DNA of 64,000 nucleotides, from contig CAWFLQ010000009.1 in the NCBI GenBank assembly GCA_963816745.1, positions 372,001 through 436,000 of the forward strand. The letters run 5' to 3'. The translations under genes and the position numbers were made by a program. Below the pieces are notes generated by a model. The model worked only from the letters and a program-made list of their open reading frames with translations, had not been told where the DNA came from and did not search any database. Shown one piece after another: positions 46,999 through 55,949 of the stretch. Source of the DNA: VAZQ01 sp963816745. GTDB taxonomy: Bacteria > Pseudomonadota > Alphaproteobacteria > Rhizobiales > Xanthobacteraceae. The stretch's first letter is position 1; each line of letters begins with the position of its first letter.

Positions 46999-47994
46999 GT
47001 GCAAAATGGCGCGTTCGTCATCTCGCTGGATTTCGAGCTTTTGTGGGGCGTTCGCGACAAGCGCACGATTGCCGACTACGGCGCCAACATCCGCGGCGTC
47101 CGCCAGGTCATCCCCGCGCTGCTCGATCTCTTTGCCGAGCGGAATATCGCCTGCACCTGGGCGACGGTCGGGCTCTTGTTTTTCGCGACCAACGAGACGA
47201 TGCGCGCGGGGCTTCCGGCGCGCAAGCCCCGCTACGCCGATGCGCGTTTGTCGTCCTACGAATATCTCGCCGAGGTTGGGGCGGATGAAGAGCACGATCC
47301 GTACTACTACGGGCTATCGCTCATCAGGCGGATTCTCGCCTATCCGGGGCAAGAGGTCGGCACGCACACGTTCTCGCACTTCTATTGCCTGGAGGAGGGC
47401 GGCGACACCGAAGCCTTTCGCGCCGACCTCGAGGCCGCGCAGGCGGCCGCCGGATGTCTCGGCGTCAACCTCACGAGCATCGTGTTTCCGCGCAACCAGG
47501 TCAGCCCGGCGCACCTGTCGGTCTGCCGCGAGCTCGGATTTCGATCCTTCCGCGGCAACGAGCGCGCCTGGTTTCATCGGGCGCGGCGCGACGGCGAGCA
47601 GAATCTGCTCGTGCGCGGATCACGGCTGGCCGACAGCTATCTGCCGATCGGCGGCGCGCATGACCATCAGCCCGCGCTCGTCGGCGGTCTGGTCGATGTG
47701 CCGGCCAGCCGTTTCCTGCGGCCGGTGAGGAAAAATGCCGTGCTGGAGCGCCTGCGGCTGCGACGCATCACCTCGGCCATGGACGTGGCTGCGCGCCGCC
47801 GACGGCTGTTTCACCTGTGGTGGCACCCGCACAATTTCGGTGTCGATTTGCAGGAAAACCTGGCCTTCCTGCGCGACATCCTCGATCACTTCCGCGCCCT
47901 GCAGGACCGCTACGGCATGCGATCGATGACGATGGCGGCGGTCGCCGACGAGGTTCTCCATGCTCACCGACCAGGTGGTGCTGCTCACCAGTGA
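46999..47994 (+). CDS. Polysaccharide deacetylase family protein
   Basis: Intact 331-residue protein; the GTG at 46999 lies seven bases after AAGGAGG. The NodB-like domain is early and complete: GAFVISLDFELLWGVRDKRT with the catalytic Asp, ATVGLLFFATNETMRAGLPA, and the metal-binding GQEVGTHTFSHFYCLEEGGD (HxxxH). Later LTSIVFPRNQVSPAHLSVCR and LFHLWWHPHNFGVDLQENLA give the other family motifs. It removes N- or O-acetyl groups from a sugar or glycan. No signal peptide, so it may act on a lipid-linked precursor. It overlaps the formyltransferase start by 35 bases. Confidence 0.88.
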   Translation: MQNGAFVISLDFELLWGVRDKRTIADYGANIRGVRQVIPALLDLFAERNIACTWATVGLLFFATNETMRAGLPARKPRYADARLSSYEYLAEVGADEEHDPYYYGLSLIRRILAYPGQEVGTHTFSHFYCLEEGGDTEAFRADLEAAQAAAGCLGVNLTSIVFPRNQVSPAHLSVCRELGFRSFRGNERAWFHRARRDGEQNLLVRGSRLADSYLPIGGAHDHQPALVGGLVDVPASRFLRPVRKNAVLERLRLRRITSAMDVAARRRRLFHLWWHPHNFGVDLQENLAFLRDILDHFRALQDRYGMRSMTMAAVADEVLHAHRPGGAAHQ

Positions 47995-48729
47995 GGGCGA
48001 GGCCGGCGTCCTTGCCGCACGCTATCTGGCCGGCCATCTGCCCGGCCTGGCGGTCATCGTCGAGCGCCCGGTGCCGCGCTCGCAACTGCTGCGCCGGCGG
48101 ATCAAACGGCTGGGATTGGTCCACGTTGCCGGCCAACTGGCGTTCATGGCGTTTCAGCGGATTCAACAGAAGGCCAGCAATCTGCGCATCGCCGAGATCG
48201 TCCGCGCGGCCGGCCTCGACGCGCAGCGGGCAGAACGAGAGTCGAGACGATCCGGGTGCCGTCGGTCAATTCGCCGGAATGCATCGGCCATCTCCAGCGA
48301 TTGCAGCCGCGGGCGGTTCTCGTCGTCGGCACCCGCATCATCGCGCGTGACGTGCTGCGCTCGGTCGATGCCCCGTTCATCAACTACCATGCCGGCATCA
48401 CGCCGAAATATCGCGGCGTCCACGGCGGCTACTGGGCGATGTCGGAAGGAGACCTCGGCAATTTCGGCGTCACCGTGCACCTCGTCGATGACGGCATCGA
48501 CACCGGCGACGTGCTCTACCAGGCACGCCTGACGCCGACGGCACAGGACAACTATTCGACCTATCCCTACCTGCAGCTCGTCGCCGCGCTGCCGTTGCTG
48601 CAACGGGCGGCACGCGATGCCATGGCCGGGACGTTGCGGGCCGAAAAAGTCGATCTACCCTCGCATCTGTGGTCGCATCCGACGCTCTGGCACTATATCA
48701 AGACGGGGTGGCGCCGGGGGGCATGGTAG
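47960..48729 (+). CDS. Formyltransferase-like protein, one frameshift
   Basis: MLTDQVVLLTSEGEAGVLAA opens a formyltransferase-type Rossmann domain. A shift near 48225 (one base lost or two gained) joins it to VNSPECIGHLQRLQPRAVLV, the catalytic APFINYHAGITPKYRGVHGG with Asn and His, and VTVHLVDDGIDTGDVLYQAR with the catalytic Asp. Length about 256 residues, much like N-10-formyl-tetrahydrofolate-dependent sugar-amine formyltransferases. Directly behind a sugar deacetylase and before an amidotransferase, it could make an N-formylamino sugar; that is inference. The remaining C-terminus is not assigned. Confidence 0.8.
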
Positions 48730-48741
48730 GGGAGTCGTGAA

Positions 48742-50690
48742 ATGTGCGGCATTGCCGGCATGATCGATTGGCGCGCGGCGACGCCTGCCGGCGCCTTGCG
48801 CTCGATCGGCGAGGCCATGATCGAGACGCGTGCGGCACCGCGGCCCGGATGCCGGCGACGTCTGGGTCGAGGCCGAAGGCGGCGTGGCGCTCGGCCAGCG
48901 CCGGCTCGCCATCATCGATCTCAGCCCCGGCGGCGCGCAGCCGATGCACTCGGCCGACCGGCGCTACGTCATCACCTTCAACGGCGAAATCTACAATTAC
49001 CGCGACATCCGCCGCGAGCTCGAAGCGGCCGGCCGCGCGATGCGCAGCGATTCCGACACCGAGGTGCTGCTCGAAGCCTGCGCGCTGTGGGGCGTCGAAG
49101 CCGCGATCGAGCGCGCCATCGGCATGTTCGCCTTCGCGCTGTGGGACCGCAGCGACGCGCACTCTGGTGCTGGCGCGCGACCGCCTCGGCATCAAGCCGC
49201 TCTACTACGCCGCGACGCCGCAGCGCGTGCTGTTCGCCTCGCAGCTCAAGGCTTTCCGCGCCGATCCGCACTGGAAGCCGACGATCGACGACGACGCCGT
49301 CGTCGGCTATCTGCGCCACGCCTATGTCGCGCAGCCGCGCACGATCTATCGCGAGGCCGCGAAAGCTCGCCGCCCGGCCACATTCTGACCTTGCGCGCAG
49401 GGCGCGGCGCCGGAGCTGAAATGCTTCTGGGACCTGCGCGGCATCGCGGTCGCCGGCCAGCGCGCGCAACGATCCCGCGCCCGACGCGAACGAGGCGGTC
49501 GAGCGGCTCGACGCGCTGCTGCGCGATTCCGTCAAGCTGCGGATGATCGCCGACGTGCCGCTCGGCGCGTTCCTCTCCGGCGGCATCAATTCCTCGACCG
49601 TGGTCGCGCTGATGCAGGCGCAGAGCACGCGGCCGGTGAAGACCTTCTCCATCGGCTTCCACGAGAGCGGCTACGACGAGGCCAAGTCCGCCAAGCGGGT
49701 CGCCGCCCATCTCGGCACCGACCACACCGAATTCTATGTCGAGCCCCGGCACGCGCTCGACGTCATTCCGCAGCTGCCGGACTGGTTCGACGAGCCGTTC
49801 GCCGATCCGCTCGCAGATCCCGACCTATCTGGTGTCGGAGCTGACGCGCAAGCACGTCACGGTCGCGCTGTCGGGCGACGGCGGCGACGAGCTGTTCGCC
49901 GGCTATAACCGCTATCTCTGGGCGGAGCGGCTCGCGCGCACGGTCAGCCGCGTGCCGCGCCCGCTGCGCACCGCCTCGGCCGCGGCCTTGCGCGCGCTGG
50001 CGCCGGAGACCTGGAACCGGCTGTTCGCCTTCGTTCCCGTCGTCATGGCGGCCGGCGCTGCCCGGCGACAAGCTGCACAAGATCGCCACGCTCCTCGACA
50101 ATCCGGAGCCCGACGCGATCTACCGCCGGCTGGTGAGCCAATGGGAGCGGCCCGACGAGGTCGCCGCGGCCGGGCGCGAGCCGCGCGGCCCGCTGTGGGA
50201 CGCAACGATCGTCGCGCGACTTCCCCGATCTCGTCCCGCGCATGCAGTTCCTCGACATGGTGACCTATCTGCCCGACGACATTCTCACCAAGGTCGATCG
50301 CGCCACCATGGCGGTCGGGCTCGAGGGCAGGGTGCCGCTGCTCGATCATCGCGTCGTCGCCTATTCCTGGAGCCTGCCGCTCGCACTCAAGGTGCGTGGC
50401 GGGCAGCGGCAAATGGCTGCTGCGCCGCGTGCTCGACCGCTACGTGCCGCGAGCCCCTGATCGACCGGCCGAAGATGGGCTTCGGCGTGCCGATCGATGC
50501 CTGGCTGCGCGGTCCGTTGCGGGAATGGGCGGAGACGCTGCTCGCGCCGGCGCGGCTTGCGTCCGACGGGCTCGTGCGGGTCGAGCCGGTGCGCCGGGCG
50601 TGGCAGGAGCACATCGAAGGCAGCCGCAATTGGCAATATCCGCTGTGGACCGTGCTGATGCTGCAGGCTTGGCGCGAGAGATGGGCGTGA
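48742..50690 (+). CDS. asnB: Asparagine synthase-type glutamine amidotransferase, heavily frameshifted
   Basis: MCGIAGMIDW has the N-terminal nucleophile Cys2. After repair: RHRGPDAGDVW, RRLAIIDLSPGGAQPM, ITFNGEIYNYRDIRRELEAA, LVLARDRLGIKPLYY, then the synthetase domain RMIADVPLGAFLSGG, INSSTVVALMQA, FSIGFHESGYDEAKSAKRVA, VALSGDGGDELFAGYNRYLW, YLPDDILTKVDRATMAVGLE and PKMGFGVPIDAWLRGPLREW. The PP-loop reads SGGINSS where SGGxDSS is expected. About ten shifts (near 48829, 49161, 49364, 49402, 49463, 49817, 50060, 50217, 50402, 50450). Around 645 residues repaired. In glycan loci such enzymes amidate uronic acids; substrate unknown. Confidence 0.85.
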
Positions 50691-51791
50691 CGCCGCGGCC
50701 GCGAAAGATCGTCTACGTCACGACGGGTCTGCGAGGCGGCGGTGCCGAGGCGATGCTGACGCGTCTCGTCACCGCGCAGCCGAGCGTCGCCGACGAGATC
50801 ACCGTCGTGAGCCTGATTCCGGCGGAGGCCCACGTTGAACGCTTGCGGGCGGGGGGCGTCACCGTCGTCGAGCTCGATTTCGGCCGGCCCGACGGCCTCG
50901 CCGCCGGTCTGCTGCGGCTCGCCCGACTGATCGCCGAGACGAAGCCGGACATCGTGCAGGGCTGGATGTATCACGGCGACCTCGCCGCGCTCGTCGCGCT
51001 TGCGATGTCGGGGCGGCGCCGGCAGACGCGCCTCATCTGGAGCATCCGCTGCTCGGCGCTCGATCTCAACCAGTATGGCGTCGGATTGCGTACGGTGGTC
51101 AACGCCTGCACGCTGTTGTCGCGACGTCCCGACCTGGTCACGGCCAATTCGGCCGCCGGCCTCGCATCCCATCTGGCGCTGGGCTATCGCCCGCGGCGGG
51201 CGGAGGTCACGCTCAACGGGATCGACGTCGACGAGTTCAAGCCCGACGCCGCCGCGCGGCGCGCGGTGCGGACCGAGCTCGGCATCCCCGACGATGCCAT
51301 CGTCCTCGCGCACGTCGCGCGGGTCGACCTGATGAAGGACCACGACAGCTTTCTCGCGGCGATGGCCGAGTTGCCGGAGCTCCATGCATTGCTGATCGGC
51401 GGCGGCACGGAAAATCTTCCGGCCGCCGGGAATATCCTCCGGCTCGGCCGTCGCCACGACGTCGCGCGTCTCACCGCCGCCGCGGATTTCGTGGTGTCGA
51501 GCTCGAGCTTCGGCGAAGGCTTCTCCAATGCGCTGGCCGAGGGCATGGCGTGCGGCCTGCCGGCGATCGCGACCGATGTCGGCGACGCCGCGCTCATCGT
51601 CGGCGATTCCGGCCTGATCGTGCCGCCGCGGAAACCCTGCGGCGCTCGCCGCGGCCATCCGAACGCTGGCGCAGGAACCGGCAGCCGCGCGCGCCGAGCG
51701 CAGCGCCCGGGCGCGCGCGCGCATCGTGGAGAATTTTGCCATGAGCCGGGCGGTGGCCCGTTATGCGGAGCTCTATGCGTCGCTGGCATGA
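50681..51791 (+). CDS. GT4 glycosyltransferase, one frameshift
   Basis: The ATG at 50681 overlaps the asnB end by ten bases; a GTG at 50687 overlapping the stop as GTGA is the alternative. IVYVTTGLRGGGAEAMLTRL starts a GT-B fold; IVQGWMYHGDLAALVALAMS, TLNGIDVDEFKPDAAARRAV, IVLAHVARVDLMKDHDSFLA, LLIGGGTENLPAAGNILRLG and SSSFGEGFSNALAEGMACGL (EX7E) are GT4 features. An insertion near 51645 shifts to AALAAAIRTLAQEPAAARAE and the end FAMSRAVARYAELYASLA. About 369 residues. Related to the GT4 at 45683; probably O-chain assembly. Confidence 0.87.
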
Positions 51792-52055
51792 TTTCGCGGC
51801 CAGTGTCCCGGTTCCGACGTACTCCCCATTCGCTACTCGCCTGACTGTCGGGTGACGGGACGAAAATCGGCGCTGGGGCTTGAGGCCTGACACGGCATCA
51901 GCAAGATATGGCGTTCCGACGCCACCGAGAGAGACGAATGTGACGCACGAGGACTTCGGCCTGCAACAGTATCTGCCAAGAGCGGTCATAACTGCCATCA
52001 TTACGTCCGGCCATGACTGCTGGTCATTGAATCGCTTGACGCAAGAGGTGCTGTT

Positions 52056-53375
52056 GTGACGCTGTGGGGAAAGATCACGACTGCTCGAAAGCGAATCATG
52101 TGGAAGCCCCCACAATACGCCGCCTCCTCCCCCCTTATGTCGCCGCCAAAGTATAGCTCTTGGCGCGACAAATGGGCGTGGTGCGCCGACTGGCTCGCAG
52201 TCGCAGTCGCGATCGCGCTGCCGTGGTCGACGACCGGTTCTCTCGTGCTAATTTTGCTGTGGTGGTTGGCGCGGTTCGGAATGGCCGATCACGGGGCGGT
52301 GTTCCACGAGGCTGGCACCCTCGCTGGCGGCCTGCCGCCGGCCTTGTGCGCGCTCGGCGCCGTCGGGATACTGTGGTCGTCCGTACCGTGGGCGGAATGC
52401 ATCAACGGACTCAGCGGATTCTACAAGCTGCTCGCCGTTCCGGCGTTGCTGGCGCAGTTTCGGCGGTCCGACCGCGGAACCCTGGTCCTAGTGGGATTCG
52501 CCGCCTCTTGTACCGTTCTGATGGTTGCGTCATGGGGCTTGGCTCTGCTTCCGGATCTGACTTGGCGCGGACGCGATACAGGCATCTTGGTCCGCGACTA
52601 CATCGCGCAGGGAACGGCATTCACACTTTGCGCATTCGGGATTTGCGAGGTTGCGATACGCTCGTGGTGCCGGGGGCGTCTCTGGCTCGCAGTTGCCCTC
52701 CTGCTGCTGTCGCTCGCTTTTCTCGCCAATCTCCTTTATGTGACCGCCAGTCGCACAGCGTTGGTCACGATACCGGTCCTTCTCGTGCTTTTCTGCGGCC
52801 TGCGGTTCGGCTGGCGTACCACCTTCGCTCCGATGCTAGCCTTGACCCTCGTATCTGCCGCCGTGATATGGCAGACCTCGCCGACCTTTCGTCAACGCCT
52901 TACGACGACTTTCGATCAAATCCGCGACTATGAGCCCAGCGGGGCTCGCACCAGCACTGGTGAACGGCTGGAGTACTGGCAGAAATCGATAATATTTATC
53001 GCCAACGCCCCGGTGCTGGGTCACGGCACGGGATCGATCCGCGAACAATTCCGCCGCGCGGTGGTCGGCGATACCGGCCCTGCGGCGTTGGTTGCGGCCA
53101 ATCCGCATAATCAAGTATTCGCAGTCGCGATCCAACTTGGGCTCGTCGGCGCCGCGTTACTGATTGCCATGTGGGGCGCACATTTATTGCTGTTTCGAGG
53201 CAGCGGGACGTGGGCGACGATTGGGCTTATCGTGGTCGTTCAAAATATCATCGGCTCGTTGTTCAACTCGCATCTATTCGATTTCACGCACGGTTGGATT
53301 TACGTGTGGGGCGTGGGCGTACTCGGCGGTTTGTGGCTGCGAGACTCGCACTCCGCTCGTATCGCAAGTCAGTAA
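52056..53375 (+). CDS. O-antigen ligase/polymerase family membrane protein, copy 2
   Basis: Intact 439-residue multi-pass protein, clearly homologous to the 39080 gene: AVAIALPWSTTGSLVLILLW, LSGFYKLLAVPALLAQFRRS, FLANLLYVTASRTALVTIPV, RLEYWQKSIIFIANAPVLGH, GHGTGSI and NPHNQVFAVAIQLGLVG with the conserved histidine. Starts are uncertain: GTG 52056 gives a long polar N-terminus, ATG 52098 a shorter one. One copy may ligate and the other polymerise, or they may act on different glycans. An A+T-rich leader of about 260 bases precedes it. Confidence 0.85.
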   Translation: MTLWGKITTARKRIMWKPPQYAASSPLMSPPKYSSWRDKWAWCADWLAVAVAIALPWSTTGSLVLILLWWLARFGMADHGAVFHEAGTLAGGLPPALCALGAVGILWSSVPWAECINGLSGFYKLLAVPALLAQFRRSDRGTLVLVGFAASCTVLMVASWGLALLPDLTWRGRDTGILVRDYIAQGTAFTLCAFGICEVAIRSWCRGRLWLAVALLLLSLAFLANLLYVTASRTALVTIPVLLVLFCGLRFGWRTTFAPMLALTLVSAAVIWQTSPTFRQRLTTTFDQIRDYEPSGARTSTGERLEYWQKSIIFIANAPVLGHGTGSIREQFRRAVVGDTGPAALVAANPHNQVFAVAIQLGLVGAALLIAMWGAHLLLFRGSGTWATIGLIVVVQNIIGSLFNSHLFDFTHGWIYVWGVGVLGGLWLRDSHSARIASQ

Positions 53376-53798
53376 AACGCTGGGACCGCGTGGAAATGGA
53401 ATAACACGATCGATCAGTCTGACAGCGACGACCAGACTTAAGCTGTGTTTGGTTGTTTTCTCAGAAGAAAGATAATGATATGTCGTCGAATTGGTCACTG
53501 ACCCCACTCTAATCAGACGTCTGATTGGGGTCTTGGTTGTGTAAAAACACTAGTCGTGGCGCGCGAACGGGTCCGAGAAGTGCGATTATTTTGCACTGGG
53601 CAACAGGCCTCACGACCTCGCGCGCACACGAAATGAAGAGCTTCGCCACTGGGTTGAGCATCGCCCTTGAGAATACGGCCGGTAGACGCCGGTCTGGCGG
53701 TAGGCGCGGATCAGATTCGCAATTGACCACGATGAGCGGATGTGGTTGCTCGTTTGTCGGGCCGGCGGAAAGGGTCTCATGAAAGCACCGGGTTGGGG
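53376..53798. other. Gene-poor stretch with a palindrome
   Basis: No gene is supported in these 423 bases; short frames on both strands have no recognisable family pattern. The base composition is more A+T-rich than the neighbours near 53420-53560. A palindrome at 53511-53526 (aatcagacgtctgatt) is flanked by gacccca at 53500-53506 and tggggtc at 53526-53532, forming a hairpin 125 bases past the ligase stop; it could end that transcript, although no clear T-run follows. Confidence 0.5.
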
Positions 53799-54776
53799 AT
53801 GGTCTCGATAATCCTGCTGGTGTTGGTGGTCCTTGGTGGAGTCTTTGCGGCCTATATTTTTCTCCATTACGTCCTGTTCCTGCTGGCCTCGCATCCCAAG
53901 GACGCAGCCAAGATCGGGCATGAGCTGAACCAGTTCGAGCGGCGCCAGCTGGTCGAATGGGCGCCGAAGCCGGACGATTTCCTCAAGCACGATGATGAAC
54001 ATCGCACCTACGACGACGTGTTCGGCCCGTATCGGAGCGAGCATGACAATTACAGCACGTGCGTTTTCCCGCGCGCGCCGTTCACTCAGCGTTACGCATC
54101 TGATTATCTTCTGCTGAATCCCAAGGACGGGATGCGTCTATTGGACCTGGGATGCGGATCGGGCGCGGCCGCCGACTATTTTGCCAGTCGGCGCAATATC
54201 GACATCACCTGCGTGACCAACTCTCCCGTGCAGGGCGACATCTGTCGAAGCAAATTCGAGAAATACGGCGGCCGCCTCCGGGTCATGGTCGCGGACTTCG
54301 ACGGCTTGAGCCTGCCTGACGAAAGCTTCGATGCCATCTACGCGTTCGAATCGATCGGTTATTCCAAGGACGTCGATGCCTGGCTGGCGCGCTGCTGGCG
54401 GATGCTCAGGCCGGGCGGGCGCCTGCTCATCCGCTCGCCCGGGTCGCTGGACTTCTGTCGCCGGGAAAAGGACTTTCAGAGCGTCACCGCGTTTTTCGAG
54501 AATTGGCGCTACAATTTTCTCGGCGCCAACATGCTAGTGTTCAAGTTGCGGCGGCTCGGTTTTGTCCCGATACGCTATCGGCACCTACCGTTCTGGGCCT
54601 GGGGCCTGACCTGGAACTTCATCCAGCATCTGATGCTTTGGAAGTATAAGCTGAAGATGCGCACCATGGTCGAGCTGGAGTGGATCATCTGGCGGACCTC
54701 CAAGGTGTTCGTGTTCGGCAACGGCTACAATATCGTGCTCGCCATCAAGCCCGCCAACGTCGATGAGCGTGGCTGA
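53799..54776 (+). CDS. Membrane-anchored SAM-dependent methyltransferase, CFA/sterol-methyltransferase-like
   Basis: Intact 325-residue protein. MVSIILLVLVVLGGVFAAYI is a single N-terminal membrane anchor. The SAM domain has MRLLDLGCGSGAAADYFASR, ITCVTNSPVQGDICRSKFEK (like the cyclopropane synthase and sterol methyltransferase group), VADFDGLSLPDESFDAIYAF and CWRMLRPGGRLLIRSPGS. A basic hydrophobic C-terminus (FWAWGLTWNFIQHLMLWKYK) may lie on the membrane. The frame starts at 53742, but the ATG at 53799 is the sensible start. Likely methylates a membrane lipid or lipid-linked substrate. Confidence 0.8.
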   Translation: MVSIILLVLVVLGGVFAAYIFLHYVLFLLASHPKDAAKIGHELNQFERRQLVEWAPKPDDFLKHDDEHRTYDDVFGPYRSEHDNYSTCVFPRAPFTQRYASDYLLLNPKDGMRLLDLGCGSGAAADYFASRRNIDITCVTNSPVQGDICRSKFEKYGGRLRVMVADFDGLSLPDESFDAIYAFESIGYSKDVDAWLARCWRMLRPGGRLLIRSPGSLDFCRREKDFQSVTAFFENWRYNFLGANMLVFKLRRLGFVPIRYRHLPFWAWGLTWNFIQHLMLWKYKLKMRTMVELEWIIWRTSKVFVFGNGYNIVLAIKPANVDERG

Positions 54777-54844
54777 GTGCCTGACCTGAGTAGGCGCTGC
54801 CGTTCGATATTCCATGAGTGCCGTTCCGCGAATGCTGTCCCTAC

Positions 54845-55114
54845 TCAAAACTCCGAAACCCAAGAAATCCTCGAGTTTTTCCAGCGCCGACGAACACGAT
54901 CGACACGGTGCGGGTCGCCTGTAGCAATGGCGCCACGGTCGCGGCCAGTAGCAGCCACGAGGACGTCCGGCGCCAGCACGGCCAATTCCGCCGCCTGTCT
55001 CCGAATGTCGTCGGCCGTGGCCCGGCGGGCCCCCTCGCGACCGGAAGCCCGCGGCCGCTTCGGATCACAAACCGCGAATGAGCTTGGAGCTCCGGTCGCA
55101 AACCATGGCTCCAA
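54845..55114 (-). pseudogene. Remnant of an ABC substrate-binding protein (ABC_sub_bind type)
   Basis: Two overlapping frames on the minus strand carry neighbouring pieces of one family. One reads DDIRRQAAELAVLAPDVLVA, the other ATVAPLLQATRTVSIVFVGA, which together reproduce the core of the widespread rhizobial family typified by YAAELVALAPDVILA...LQQATRTIPIVFV. Only about 60 residues are recognisable, there is no signal peptide, and the frame changes between them, so this is a decayed fragment. It lies between two converging genes in a patchy region. Confidence 0.6.
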
Positions 55115-55159
55115 GGCTCACGCCCGAATGGCAGAAAGCCGCGGCGCCCGCATACACCT

Positions 55160-55949
55160 TCAGCCCGCGGCTTGCCTGTCGCGTTTGACAACCTCGGTTT
55201 TGGCGAGGTCGCGCAGTTCCTCGAGAATCGAGGAGTTCAGGACCTCCTCGAGCCGTGCGAGGGCGCGACCAGCAGCTGCTCCGTCGAAAACGCGATGATC
55301 GAATGTGAGTCGAACAACGACGTTGCCGTCTGCATCGGCTGGCCCGTAGCTCAACAGGCACGGCTGCGGCGTTCGCGATGTGCCGAGGTCAGTCCGCCAC
55401 CGCGCGGCCGACGACACGCCGTACGTCCCGATCTCCCGGCGCAGCCGTGGAAGGTTCAGGCATAAGAGGAAGATCAGACGGCGCACCAACAATGGAAGCC
55501 GGGCGATGGCGACCAACTTGCGATGAAATCCTGATCCCTCCAGCGGGGTGGCAGCGGCGCGCCGTATTAACTCGCTCAGCTCTCCGATCGGAACGGCGTC
55601 GGGCTTCTGGAATCGCAGCGGCAGCAGACCAAGATCACCCATGATCCTGCGCTCGTGGAGGACGACGACCGTACTGTCGGCATACTCGTAGAGATGTGGC
55701 CACGGCAGTCTGAGGTAGACGCGGCGTAATTCGGGAATTTCGGCTGCGACCAGCGCGAAACCTTTGACGAATATTGCTGTCCACGAAGGAGCCGCTCCAA
55801 GTTCCCCGCGGGCGGTCATCAGATCACGGAACGCCACTGGGCGCGTGACGGAAACTCTCCCGGTGTCGGAAGACCGCCCACATGAAGTCGGCGACCATGC
55901 GACGAGCGACGGATAGTCGAATGCGGCGTCCGATTGGCGACGAGTTCAC
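55160..55949 (-). CDS. Orphan 2-oxoacid dehydrogenase E2-like acyltransferase domain protein, one frameshift
   Basis: GTG at 55949 after GAGGA starts VNSSPIGRRIRLSVARRMVA; an insertion near 55849 joins it to VAFRDLMTARGELGAAPSWT. Then FVKGFALVAAEIPELRRVYL, LHERRIMGDLGLLPLRFQKP and the catalytic TFDHRVFDGAAAGRALARLE (DHRxxDG). About 262 residues: only the E2/CAT catalytic domain, with no lipoyl or subunit-binding domain. It may therefore be an acyltransferase for lipids or glycans rather than part of a dehydrogenase complex. Its start overlaps the upstream hydrolase stop (GTGA), indicating a two-gene operon. Confidence 0.75.

Noticed and set aside
53509..53782. Short frames on both strands in the gap before the membrane methyltransferase
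   Set aside because: No ribosome site, family resemblance or conserved pattern; treated as non-coding.
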